The notes beneath the pieces were generated by a model that had not been told where the DNA came from, made no database searches, and was given only the letters and a program-made list of their open reading frames with translations. Positions 49,591 to 58,254 of a stretch of DNA of 63,012 bases are shown here, piece after piece; position 1 is the first letter of the stretch, and every line of letters begins with the position of its first letter. The translations under genes were made by a program, and so were the position numbers. Source of the DNA: Candidatus Saccharimonadota bacterium (GTDB lineage Bacteria > Patescibacteriota > Saccharimonadia > Saccharimonadales > Saccharimonadaceae). The stretch lies in the NCBI GenBank assembly GCA_905372305.1, contig CAJPOP010000004.1:1-63012 (forward strand). The letters are read 5' to 3'.

Positions 49591-50793
49591 TTAGTCCTCA
49601 TTCTTCTTACGCCGCCGCAAAAATGCCGGCGTATCATCATCTTCCTCGTTTGGAACGCTGTCCGGATCCGGCATGGCGTCCCACATACTAACTTCATTAT
49701 CAGCAGCAAATTCCTCCGCAGCTTTTTCTCTGTCAAGTTCCAAATCGATGTCTTTAACCACGTTTTCGTCAACCTCAGGCACTGGCTGCGGCGCAGGATT
49801 ACTCACACTTAGAGCTTCTTCCTCTTGCTGGAACGATTCGCTATCAAAACCTGTGGCAATCACCGTGATTACCAACTCATCTTCCATCTCCGGCTTCAGC
49901 GTTGCGCCAAAAATGATATTAGCGCTTGGACTGACCGCTCCGGTAATAATCTCAGCCGCCTCCTGAATCTCCGCCATACTCATATCGTAGCCGCCAGTAA
50001 CGTTAAACAGCACACCCTTTGCACCGTCAATCGACACCTCAATTAGCGGGCTTTCGATAGCTTGCTGGGCTGCTTGAACTGCCCGGTCGTCGCCGCTCGC
50101 CCGTCCAATACCCATCAACGCTGAACCAGCCTTACTCATAATCGCTTTTACGTCAGCAAAGTCAAGGTTAATCAAACCATGTTCGGTAATCAGCTCTGAT
50201 ATCCCCTGCACGCCTTGGCGCAGCACGTCATCAGCAATCTTAAATGTCTCCAACAGCGGTGTCCGCCGATCAATTGTCTGCAGCAAACGGTCATTTGGAA
50301 TAGTAATCAAGGTATCAACCTGCCGCCCAAGCCGCGAAATTGCCCAATCAGCATTAATCCGCCGCTTCTCGCCCTCAAAACTAAACGGCCGCGTCGCCAC
50401 GCCAACTACCAAAATCCCCAGCTCGCGCGCCACTTCTGCCACCACATGGCCAGCACCAGAACCAGTACCGCCGCCAGCGCCAATTGTTACGAACACCATA
50501 TCCGCACCCTCAAGCGCTTTCTTAATCTCCTCGCGCGATTCGTTAGCTGCCGCCTCGCCAACTGTCGGATCAGCACCAGCCCCTAAACCGTTCGTCGTAT
50601 TATATCCCAGATGAATTTTAACGTCAGCTTTCGAATTGTGCAGCGCCTGAGCATCGGTATTCATGGCGATAAACTGCACGCCAGTTAATCCCGCATCTTT
50701 CATCCGGTTTATAGCAGAACCGCCAGCACCGCCGATTCCAACGACTTTAATACTGGCAAATGTTTGAACTTCACTTGGTTGTACTTGCGGCAT
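49591..50793 (-). CDS. ftsZ: Cell division GTPase FtsZ
   Basis: 400 residues. Tubulin signature GAGGGTGSGAGHVVAEVA, N-terminal GIGGAGGSAINRM, T7 loop NLDFADVKAIMS; then an acidic linker and a short C-terminal peptide DDTPAFLRRRKK for FtsA or other tethers. Starts after GAGAGGG. Forms the Z ring with FtsA, encoded just upstream. Confidence 0.97.
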   Translation of the reverse strand: MPQVQPSEVQTFASIKVVGIGGAGGSAINRMKDAGLTGVQFIAMNTDAQALHNSKADVKIHLGYNTTNGLGAGADPTVGEAAANESREEIKKALEGADMVFVTIGAGGGTGSGAGHVVAEVARELGILVVGVATRPFSFEGEKRRINADWAISRLGRQVDTLITIPNDRLLQTIDRRTPLLETFKIADDVLRQGVQGISELITEHGLINLDFADVKAIMSKAGSALMGIGRASGDDRAVQAAQQAIESPLIEVSIDGAKGVLFNVTGGYDMSMAEIQEAAEIITGAVSPSANIIFGATLKPEMEDELVITVIATGFDSESFQQEEEALSVSNPAPQPVPEVDENVVKDIDLELDREKAAEEFAADNEVSMWDAMPDPDSVPNEEDDDTPAFLRRRKKNED

Positions 50794-50854
50794 CTATTTC
50801 CCTCTCTCTAATTCTTACATCAGTATAGCATTTTTTCAACTGATATATCAAAAC

Positions 50855-52081
50855 TTACTTAAACTTAGCAAAAATACCTCTTAAAAATCCGCCTGCTTTT
50901 TCCGCTGCTTTTTTAGCATTCTGCGGCGATTTCGCATACGAAACATCGCTCGCCGCATCTATCAGCATCAGTCCGGCTGCCGCCGAGAACTCCGGTCCTT
51001 TTATTTCATTGCTAGCACCACCGTACTCGGACGGCTTGCCTAGCCTGGCTGCCACGCCCAGCTGTTCTTTGGTAAAATCAACCAAACCTTTCGTATTAGC
51101 GCCGCCGCCAGTCAAAACCGCACCGCTCGGCAGCTTGCCAGCTCGACCTGCTTTTTTCAATTCCTTAGCTACCGCCTCAAATATTTCCTCATACCTCGCG
51201 CCGACAATTTCATCAATCTCGCTCTGCTCAAACGAGTATGTTTTTTTCTCGTGCTTAGTTTCCACTTTGCCTAATTTCTTACCGCCAAACCGCGCATGCG
51301 CCAATTTTACCGACTCGGCAATCTCTGGATCAGTTCTTAGCCCAATTGCCAAATCATTAGTCACGTTTTGGCCGCCCAGCGGAATTACCGACAAATATTG
51401 CAAATCGCCCTCTTCAAACACCGCCACGCCAGTTGTTGCCGCACCGATATCCAATACCGCCACGCCATTCTCGCGCTGGTTTTCTGTCAATACTGCTTGC
51501 GCACTCGCTAACACCGCCGGAACAACCGAAGAAACCTCAACTTTAGCCATTTCCGCCAATTTTTGCAGATTAGTAATATGCGGCAGCAGCCCTGACACAA
51601 CATTTGCTTTAATTTCCAGCCGCGTACCGGTCATGCCGATTGGATCTTTAATATTATCCTGCCCGTCCAGCCGATAAGAATGCGCTACAATTTCCAGAAT
51701 TTCCCGGTTCTGCGCTATTTTGCCAGTCGTTGCCATGTCTTCCAAGCGCACAATATCCCCAGGCGTTACCTCATTATCAGTCGTACCAACTGTAATCATT
51801 CCGTCGGCCTTAGTGCTTGTTAAATGTGATCCGTTGACGCTCAGTACTGCCGTCTTTACCTGGTGGCCGCTCATGCGTTCCGCCGCCCCCAGAGCCGTAT
51901 CAATCGCTTCCGCCGGACCCGCCAGATTAGTTACTGTGCCTTTTCGCATACCGCTATTTGGCGCTGTCCCTACGCCGACAATTTTTGGCGCATCGCCATC
52001 CGCGTCAATATAACCAATGACGCAGCGTACGTTCTTCGTACCAACATCAATTCCTACAGCATATCGAGATTGTTCTTGCAT
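50855..52081 (-). CDS. ftsA: Cell division protein FtsA
   Basis: 408 residues. Actin-like fold: YAVGIDVGTKNVRCVIGY phosphate 1, the 1C domain with SVNGSHLTSTKADG, VLDIGAATTGVAVFEEG phosphate 2, AVLTGGGANTKGLVDFTKE; the C-terminus GGFLRGIFAKFK is the amphipathic membrane-targeting helix. Anchors FtsZ to the membrane. TATAAT 9 nt before ATG (nearly leaderless), 61 nt before ftsZ. Confidence 0.95.
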   Translation of the reverse strand: MQEQSRYAVGIDVGTKNVRCVIGYIDADGDAPKIVGVGTAPNSGMRKGTVTNLAGPAEAIDTALGAAERMSGHQVKTAVLSVNGSHLTSTKADGMITVGTTDNEVTPGDIVRLEDMATTGKIAQNREILEIVAHSYRLDGQDNIKDPIGMTGTRLEIKANVVSGLLPHITNLQKLAEMAKVEVSSVVPAVLASAQAVLTENQRENGVAVLDIGAATTGVAVFEEGDLQYLSVIPLGGQNVTNDLAIGLRTDPEIAESVKLAHARFGGKKLGKVETKHEKKTYSFEQSEIDEIVGARYEEIFEAVAKELKKAGRAGKLPSGAVLTGGGANTKGLVDFTKEQLGVAARLGKPSEYGGASNEIKGPEFSAAAGLMLIDAASDVSYAKSPQNAKKAAEKAGGFLRGIFAKFK

Positions 52082-52090
52082 ACAGGCTTA

Positions 52091-52096
52091 ATTATA
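52091..52096 (-). promoter_or_regulatory. -10 box of ftsA
   Basis: TATAAT with 9 nt to the ATG at 52081. Confidence 0.55.
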
Positions 52097-52125
52097 CAGG
52101 TTATGGCTATACTTTTGCAAGTAAA

Positions 52126-52893
52126 TCATAGCCTCGTCAAAATCTCCGCGCCAGTTTCGGTAATTAGCACAGTATGTTCAAAATGCGCCCCCAAACTGCC
52201 GTCTTTCAGGCTAATCGTCCAGCCGTCGTCCTCGGTAACAATTTTCTCACTGCCGAGGCTAGCCATCGGCTCAATGGCGATCGTGTCGCCTGTGTGCAGC
52301 ACTGGCCCGGTACCGCGCCGGCCATAATTTGGAATCTCTGGACTCATGTGCATTTCTAACCCCACGCCGTGACCAACCAGCTCGCGAATGATACCCAATT
52401 TGGCTTTCTTCAACACCGCTTCCACGCCCGCCGAGATATCGCCAACGCGCGTCCCGTCACCGGAAATCGCGTCAATTCCGGCATACAAACTCTGTTCCGT
52501 CGCGTGTAGCAAATGCTTTTTAGCGCCGCGCGGCTCTTCATCAACCACCATAGTAAAGGCGCTGTCGGTTTTCATACCGCGGTAGCCAATCACCAGGTCA
52601 AAACTCACCACGTCGCCCTTTTCAAAAACATATTCCGTCGGAAACGAGTGTACCAACTGTTCATTGGTTGACACGCAAATCACCCCTGGGAATTTCACCT
52701 CATCTGTCAAATACGTCGCTTCCGCGCCGAAATCCTTGATTCGCCCAGCCACAAACTCATTAACATCCAGCTCGCTCATTCCAGCCGTTACCTGCTGGCG
52801 CAATTCATCATAAATTGTCGCCAACATCCGCCCGCATTCGCGCATATCCTTCATCTGCTGCGGCGTTTTTTCGCCAGTAATTAAAGTTGGCAT
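52126..52893 (-). CDS. map: Methionine aminopeptidase
   Basis: 255 residues. The pita-bread ligands are in order: DVVSFDLVIGYRGMKTDSAFT (two Asp), LVGHGVGLEMHMSPEIPN (His), TIAIEPMASLG (Glu) and HFEHTVLITETGAEIL (Glu). Removes initiator Met after deformylation by Def (60216). Overlaps adk by 13 nt. Confidence 0.96.
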   Translation of the reverse strand: MPTLITGEKTPQQMKDMRECGRMLATIYDELRQQVTAGMSELDVNEFVAGRIKDFGAEATYLTDEVKFPGVICVSTNEQLVHSFPTEYVFEKGDVVSFDLVIGYRGMKTDSAFTMVVDEEPRGAKKHLLHATEQSLYAGIDAISGDGTRVGDISAGVEAVLKKAKLGIIRELVGHGVGLEMHMSPEIPNYGRRGTGPVLHTGDTIAIEPMASLGSEKIVTEDDGWTISLKDGSLGAHFEHTVLITETGAEILTRL

Positions 52894-53432
52894 GCGTACG
52901 CCGCCTCTTCATAAATCCGATCATGTACTTCGCCAGCCGTACCGACGCCATCCAAATGGACAATCCTAACCCCTGCCTCGGCAAAAATACCTAACACCGG
53001 ATACATTTTTTGCCGATAAATCGTCATCCGCCGGGCAATCGCCTCTGGTGTATCCTCCAAACGTCCGCGCTTTTCTAGCCGCCGCATAATCTCCGCCTCT
53101 GGTACTTCCAGTGAAATCACCGTATCAATTTTCTCATTCATCCGCGCCATGTAATCATCCAGCCATGCCGCCTGTTCCTTTGTCCGCGGAAAACCATCAA
53201 CAATAATATTCGAATATTTTTTATCGCGCGCATCCTGCACCGCCTGCTCAAACACCTGGTAAATCAATTCATTGCTCACCAACTCGCCCGAACGCAAAAT
53301 ATCAATCACCGCCGGATCATTACTTCGGCGCAACATCTCGCCGGTCGACAGCCATTTCCAACCCTGGCGCGCCGCCAGCATCTGCCCCTGCATACTTTTA
53401 CCAGCCCCCGGCGGCCCAAACAATAAGATCAT
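52881..53432 (-). CDS. adk: Adenylate kinase, short form
   Basis: 183 residues. P-loop MILLFGPPGAGKSMQGQ, AMP-binding STGEMLRRS and IIVDGFPRTKEQAAWLD; the LID is short (RLEKRGRLEDTPEAIARRM) with no zinc Cys. Interconverts AMP, ADP and ATP, important in a host-dependent cell that may take up nucleotides. Lies between yqeY and map. Confidence 0.94.
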   Translation of the reverse strand: MILLFGPPGAGKSMQGQMLAARQGWKWLSTGEMLRRSNDPAVIDILRSGELVSNELIYQVFEQAVQDARDKKYSNIIVDGFPRTKEQAAWLDDYMARMNEKIDTVISLEVPEAEIMRRLEKRGRLEDTPEAIARRMTIYRQKMYPVLGIFAEAGVRIVHLDGVGTAGEVHDRIYEEAAYACQL

Positions 53433-53455
53433 CCTTTGCTCCTTTTTCTGTGTTG

Positions 53456-53914
53456 TTATTGTTTTACTAGCGTTTCTTTGGTAATTTTCGCGATCAGTGC
53501 GCCGTCAGCTGCATTGCCAGCTTTAGCCTTCACTGCGCCAATCACCTGGCCCATTTGCTGCATCGTCGCGCCCAGATCGGCGACCGCTGCCTCGACCATT
53601 GCCCGAATCTCGTCCTCGCTCAGCTGTTTAGGTAAAAATTCCTGTAAAATTGCCGCCTCTTTCTCCTCTGGCTCAGCCAATTCTGCCCGGCCATTTGCCC
53701 GGTACAACTCGGCGCTTTCTTTGCGTTTTTTAACTTCGCGGGCAACTACCTTCTCAACTTCTGTATCACTTAGACCTTCATCGCGCTTGCCTAAAGCCAC
53801 TTCCTCGTTAAGAATCGCCGCTTTCAAATTACGCAATACATCGCCTCGAAAACGATGCCGCCCTAGAAGAGCGGCTTTCATTTCCTCAGCAATACGCGCT
53901 TTCAGCGCTGGCAT
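53456..53914 (-). CDS. GatB/YqeY-domain protein
   Basis: 152 residues. A helical YqeY domain as in the tail of GatB: RIAEEMKAALLGRHRFRGDVLRNL and IRAMVEAAVADLGATMQQMGQVIGAVKAK. Presumed RNA-binding, role unknown; commonly beside rpsU, as here. Confidence 0.9.
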   Translation of the reverse strand: MPALKARIAEEMKAALLGRHRFRGDVLRNLKAAILNEEVALGKRDEGLSDTEVEKVVAREVKKRKESAELYRANGRAELAEPEEKEAAILQEFLPKQLSEDEIRAMVEAAVADLGATMQQMGQVIGAVKAKAGNAADGALIAKITKETLVKQ

Positions 53915-54132
53915 TAACGCGCCGCTCCCAAACGCATCCTGGCTGTTTTCTCAGCTCGGCGCTCGCGGCGAATAATCGCTTTCTTACGGCGTTCAGCCTT
54001 GGAAATAGGCTTCGCAAACCGCATCACCGACTTTGCCCGCGCAAGAACACCGCTCTGTAAAACCCTACGGTTGAAACGGCGAATAATATTTTCGTTCGCC
54101 TCTTTTTGATCTCTACGTGTAACTTGAACCAT
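53914..54132 (-). CDS. rpsU: 30S ribosomal protein S21
   Basis: 72 residues from MVQVTRRDQKEANENIIRRF to RRAEKTARMRLGAAR, a basic small-subunit protein. The frame is open to 54171, but the TATAAT at 54142 puts the start at 54132. One-base overlap with yqeY. Confidence 0.92.
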   Translation of the reverse strand: MVQVTRRDQKEANENIIRRFNRRVLQSGVLARAKSVMRFAKPISKAERRKKAIIRRERRAEKTARMRLGAAR

Positions 54133-54141
54133 ACTTTTGTT

Positions 54142-54147
54142 ATTATA
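54142..54147 (-). promoter_or_regulatory. -10 box of rpsU operon
   Basis: TATAAT with 9 nt to the ATG at 54132; it decides the rpsU start. Confidence 0.55.
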
Positions 54148-54217
54148 ACAGATGAGGAGGTTATTTTGCAACCATTAATACGCAATTTAGCATTAAATTA
54201 ACAAGTTACTTAAACGA

Positions 54218-55360
54218 CTAAGATAATTCAGCCGCATAGACTGACGCTAAAGCTGGCGGTTGATTCATACTGTTGTGCGTATGATTCAGTACATTCCACT
54301 GGCTTACATCAGCCGTCAATCCAGGCACAGACCGTAAGCGCCCAACAATCATGGCAACATCGCGCCAATCATTCAAATGGCTCCCATCTGGCACAAGAAT
54401 GTCAATCCTACGTTCTACATTCGGTGCCGCCACCCGCAAATCACCCTCAAAACCATCACGCCTCAACCCAGCCGGATCAACCAAGAATTGCTGAACCCAA
54501 CCATTTTCTGGCCGCTTAAATTCACCCACTTCACTACTTGATAAACCAGCAGCTACCTCAATGTTATCCGGATCATTTTGCGGCAGAAATTCCAAACCAA
54601 CATCCCCAGGCTTTGGTACAGACGATGCCTTATCATACTTTATAAGCTCTCTACCTTCGCCTACGAAGAATCCCATCGCGATACCGCCGAGGCTCGTTTT
54701 TCGCGTACCAGTCGGATCATACAAGCGAAGCCCTTCTGTAAAACCCTCTCTATTAGCAGCAACTGCCGTAGCTGTACGCGCACCTAACGAATGTCCGCCA
54801 AGATTTACTAATTCATAATCCTGAGCAACATGATCAACTACCGGTGCTAAATACTTTCCTAATGGTAAATAACTGCCAGTCTTTCTTATTTCTTTCTGAG
54901 CTGATTCTGGTAACATACCAGAATTACCAACCCCTGGGCCGTTCATAACCACATAAGCAACATCTGGATCGGCATAAGTCATTGTGATTGCTTCACGCTG
55001 TGCATTTGGATGACGGAAATTACCACCCCACCCGTAAAACACAAATTTAACCTCTTCTGCATCTGGATTGCCAACCACCGCTGCTTCAAAACCAACACCG
55101 CCTAGGCTACGAATATATCGTGGATTTTTCAGTTGTTCTACAACTCTACCAGCATGCTCTCCAGAATACGGGTCCTTAGATAGCCTCTGTATCTCTTCAG
55201 GCGTAGCAATTCGAAGCCGATTATCAGGCTGGCTAATATCTCTCGGCAAGCCCAACACTTCCGCATTGCCAATATTCTCTTGAATATGCCAATCTGGCGT
55301 TAAATGAGTCTTCCGCTCAATCGTTAAACCCTCTGTAAATCCATAATCTGGCGATTTCAT
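54218..55360 (-). CDS. Alpha/beta-hydrolase-fold protein, accessory
   Basis: 380 residues, no signal peptide. Strand VKFVFYGWGGNFRHP near residue 105, nucleophile elbow VNLGGHSLGARTATAVAA (Ser near 192), acid candidate in LRLYDPTGTR or IDILVPDGSHLND, and His in VLNHTHNSMNQ at the end, giving Ser-Asp-His in the right order. Substrate unknown; lipase/esterase-like GxSxG is GHSLG. The N-terminal 95 residues are extra. Convergent with nothing; monocistronic. Confidence 0.72.
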   Translation of the reverse strand: MKSPDYGFTEGLTIERKTHLTPDWHIQENIGNAEVLGLPRDISQPDNRLRIATPEEIQRLSKDPYSGEHAGRVVEQLKNPRYIRSLGGVGFEAAVVGNPDAEEVKFVFYGWGGNFRHPNAQREAITMTYADPDVAYVVMNGPGVGNSGMLPESAQKEIRKTGSYLPLGKYLAPVVDHVAQDYELVNLGGHSLGARTATAVAANREGFTEGLRLYDPTGTRKTSLGGIAMGFFVGEGRELIKYDKASSVPKPGDVGLEFLPQNDPDNIEVAAGLSSSEVGEFKRPENGWVQQFLVDPAGLRRDGFEGDLRVAAPNVERRIDILVPDGSHLNDWRDVAMIVGRLRSVPGLTADVSQWNVLNHTHNSMNQPPALASVYAAELS

Positions 55361-55445
55361 AATATTTCCATATACATTAGTTTGTCTACTTGCTTATTGT
55401 ATCATATATTATACAATAATGCAATGTCCAGTACTAGGATTCCTT

Positions 55446-55478
55446 AATCTAAAACGGAACATCCCGTAGAATTAGATT
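55446..55478. repeat. Bipartite inverted repeat between recJ and the hydrolase gene
   Basis: AATCTAA...TTAGATT outer and ACGG...CCGT inner arms around AACATC, in a 193 bp gene-free gap; may end the recJ transcript. Confidence 0.4.
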
Positions 55479-55553
55479 TACAACAACAACGAAAGTATAT
55501 ACCATAGACACACAGATACCAAAAGATTATATTAAGGTCGTAAACTTTTATGA

Positions 55554-57188
55554 TTAGGCCTGCTCGATATTCAGCAACCGCCCCTCCACCGTCCGCGCTC
55601 CCTGCCATTCATTGATAATTGGCTGGAACCACGCCGCTACCTCATCACCTGGCTCGCGGAAAAACTCCTCCGGCGCGTTAAACGCCAGCATCTGCAACAC
55701 TTTACCATTTTTATCGCGCAGCGCTAATTTAACGTGCTGCCCGTCCGCACCCATCCGCCGCACACTCAGCACGCTGGCTCTGGTAATTTTCAGGACTGGC
55801 TCTGGGTTGCCATTGCCAAATGGCTCCATTTTCGCCAGATTCGCCACCAATTCCTCGTCAATTTCCGAAAAATCATCAATCTCCACGTCAGCCCGCGGCA
55901 GCAAATGTCGCTCTTGATTTTGTAGCTGCAGCGAGTCATAAAACTCATTCACCCGCCTCCGAAAATCACCAATTCTCTCAGTCTCCAGCGTCACGCCAGC
56001 CGCCGCTCCATGCCCGCCGCCTTTGATGATAATGTCGTCCGCCGCCCGCACAGCATCTGCTGCTGAAAAATCACCAAAACTGCGCGCCGAACCCGTCGCT
56101 TCCTCGCCGCGCTCGCCAATGATAAACACCGGCTTTTTATATTTTTCCACCAGTTTTGACGCCACGATGCCGATAACACCGTGATTCCAACCATCACTAC
56201 TTACCACCAACACCCGGTCATCAGCCAATTCCTCAGCCTGCTGACACGCTTCTTCAAAAATCGCGTCCTGAATACCACGCCGCTTAACATTCAACTCCTC
56301 CAACTTTTCGCTCGCTTCCAGTGCCGCCAATCCATCGCGCGCTACCAACATATCCAGCGCGTGCTGCGCCGTCTCCAGCCGACCCGCCGCATTCATTCGC
56401 GGACCCAAACCGAACCCCAGATGTCTAGCATTGACCTGTTCTGGCTCGACACCCGCCACCATCATCAACGCTTTTAACCCTGGGCGTTGCTGTTTTTTCA
56501 ACACCTCTAGTCCCCAATACACATTCGCTCGATTCTCATCCGCCAGCGTCACGATGTCGCACACCGTCCCCAGTGCCACCAAATCGAGCAGCCACTTTTC
56601 ATAGCCATCAGGCAAGCCCTCCAGCTCAGTCTGCAGTGCCTGCACTAACTTGAACGCCACGCCCGCACCGCACAAATCACGAAACGGATAAGTATGCCCT
56701 GAAAACTTCGGGTTCACCGCTGCCACGCTAGGCGGCGGAGTCTCAGCGACATTGTGATGATCCGTCACCACCGTATCGATCCCCAAACTGGTGGCATAAG
56801 CAATCTCCGCATGGCACAAACTACCGGTATCTACCGTCACGATCAAATCCGCGCCCATGTCGCGCACCTTATCCACCGCGCCCATGGTCATGCCGTAGCC
56901 CTCGACAAACCTATTTGGAATAAAAGCGTCAACATCCTCAAAACCAAACTTACCAAAAGCATCCAGCAGCAGCGCCGTGGCACTCAGTCCATCAATATCA
57001 TAATCACCATAAATGACGATTTTTTCGCCCCGCTCTCGCGCCTGTTTCAACCGCACCACCGCTTTCTCCATGTCCGGCAGCAAAAACGGATCGTGTTTCA
57101 CCGCCGTATAATCGGGCTGTAAAAAAGCCTCGCGCGCTGCCCGCGTCGTCAGGCCTCGCGCTGTCAAAATCCGCTCAAATAGTGTCAT
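55554..57188 (-). CDS. recJ: Single-stranded-DNA exonuclease RecJ
   Basis: 544 residues. DHH-family motifs: IYGDYDIDGLSATALLLD, IVTVDTGS, VTDHHNVAETPP, the linker to the DHHA1 domain with IKGGGHGAAAGVTL, and a C-terminal OB-like region. 5'-to-3' ssDNA nuclease for repair. Start ATG 57188 in a TGATG overlap with the wHTH gene. Confidence 0.95.
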   Translation of the reverse strand: MTLFERILTARGLTTRAAREAFLQPDYTAVKHDPFLLPDMEKAVVRLKQARERGEKIVIYGDYDIDGLSATALLLDAFGKFGFEDVDAFIPNRFVEGYGMTMGAVDKVRDMGADLIVTVDTGSLCHAEIAYATSLGIDTVVTDHHNVAETPPPSVAAVNPKFSGHTYPFRDLCGAGVAFKLVQALQTELEGLPDGYEKWLLDLVALGTVCDIVTLADENRANVYWGLEVLKKQQRPGLKALMMVAGVEPEQVNARHLGFGLGPRMNAAGRLETAQHALDMLVARDGLAALEASEKLEELNVKRRGIQDAIFEEACQQAEELADDRVLVVSSDGWNHGVIGIVASKLVEKYKKPVFIIGERGEEATGSARSFGDFSAADAVRAADDIIIKGGGHGAAAGVTLETERIGDFRRRVNEFYDSLQLQNQERHLLPRADVEIDDFSEIDEELVANLAKMEPFGNGNPEPVLKITRASVLSVRRMGADGQHVKLALRDKNGKVLQMLAFNAPEEFFREPGDEVAAWFQPIINEWQGARTVEGRLLNIEQA

Positions 57189-57490
57189 CAATCTCTATCA
57201 GCCGAACCGTGCCTCGGCCGTGCTGCATGCTGCTGCGACTTAATCACCATGCTCTGTAATTCTTTGAAAATCGGGAATTGCTTGTTCGTAAAGTATGCCC
57301 GCGAATTGCCCTGCTTCTCGCTCCTCAGGAAGCCAACCTTTTCCAGCCGTTTAAGCTCGCGCTGAATATTACCAGGATCTTCCTTAATCAGTTTCGCCAA
57401 GCCGCGTACGTGCGTATGAAAATCGGGATACTTAGCGTACACAACTACGATTTTACGCCGCACCCTAGATGTAATAAAAACGTCAAGCAT
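57188..57490 (-). CDS. Winged-helix DNA-binding protein (ArsR/MarR-like)
   Basis: 100 residues. Helix-turn-helix at about 25-60 (HVRGLAKLIKEDPGNIQRELKRLEKVGFL) and a basic wing (RSEKQGNSRAYFTNK). No sensor Cys cluster. GGGAGGAA precedes ATG. Co-translated with recJ; it may regulate recJ or the divergent side, but no operator is visible. Confidence 0.8.
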   Translation of the reverse strand: MLDVFITSRVRRKIVVVYAKYPDFHTHVRGLAKLIKEDPGNIQRELKRLEKVGFLRSEKQGNSRAYFTNKQFPIFKELQSMVIKSQQHAARPRHGSADRD

Positions 57491-57555
57491 TTCCTCCCTT
57501 ATTCCCTTTCGCTACCACTCAGTGTATCACAATTTTACAACACCCGGCAACCTAT

Positions 57556-58215
57556 TTATTGCCAATTTAGAATAACTTGATTAATTTTCTTCACCGTCTC
57601 CTCCTTTGACGGCAGCGTATTATCATCATAATAATGATTTGTTCCCATAAAATTCTCCTTAACGTCCAAAATATGCATTTCATCGACTGTCATATGCAGC
57701 CTGTCCACTGCCGCTATACCGCAAAACGGCACCGCAATTACCAGTTTGTCAATTCTTACCGATTTTAAAAAACTCAACGCCACATCCAGCGGCGATAAAT
57801 TGTCGCCAAGTCCATCGCTCGCTAAAATCACCGTCCGGTCTTTTAACAATCTTTTATCAATAATACCGCCGTCGCCAAGCAATCGGTTAATCCGCTGATG
57901 CGCCTCGCGCTTTTTTTCCTCCAAGTAACCGTGAAATTCGCCTGTATATTCGTTAATTTCGCCGTCAGAAAACTGGCTGTTATACGTAAACTGTCCTGAC
58001 TGCGACACCGCGCCGAAACTCAATCCTTCGCCAGGAATATCTATTTCCTCGCTCAGAAGCATCATCAGCACGCAGTGCAGCTTGACAGCAATTTGCTCGC
58101 CCACCAGCACGCCGCCCTCGCCAAGCGCCACCACTGCGCAGTTTTCGTAGCGATATTTTTCCAGCACTTGGTCTGCCAGCTTAGCGCCAGCTTGTGAACG
58201 ACTCTCAAAATACAT
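57556..58215 (-). CDS. Phosphoribosyltransferase-like protein with altered PRPP loop
   Basis: 219 residues. Type I PRTase-like fold: CAVVALGEGGVLVGEQIAVKL near 27-47 and VILASDGLGDNLSPLDVALSFLK near 130-152 in place of the PRPP loop, whose usual VDDxxxTGxT wording is degraded (acidic pair reads SD, Thr-Gly-x-Thr missing). Flexible hood HKREAHQRINRLLGD-like helix. Product and substrate cannot be named. TAAAAT 6 nt before ATG implies a leaderless mRNA. Confidence 0.6.
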   Translation of the reverse strand: MYFESRSQAGAKLADQVLEKYRYENCAVVALGEGGVLVGEQIAVKLHCVLMMLLSEEIDIPGEGLSFGAVSQSGQFTYNSQFSDGEINEYTGEFHGYLEEKKREAHQRINRLLGDGGIIDKRLLKDRTVILASDGLGDNLSPLDVALSFLKSVRIDKLVIAVPFCGIAAVDRLHMTVDEMHILDVKENFMGTNHYYDDNTLPSKEETVKKINQVILNWQ

Positions 58216-58221
58216 ATGCTT

Positions 58222-58248
58222 ATTTTAGCATCTTTTTGGCTATATAAT
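58222..58248. promoter_or_regulatory. Divergent leaderless promoters of the PRTase-like gene and priA
   Basis: Minus TAAAAT at 58222-58227 (6 nt to the ATG at 58215) and plus TATAAT at 58243-58248 (6 nt to the ATG at 58255), in a 39 bp intergenic region. Confidence 0.6.
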
Positions 58249-58254
58249 GGGTAT

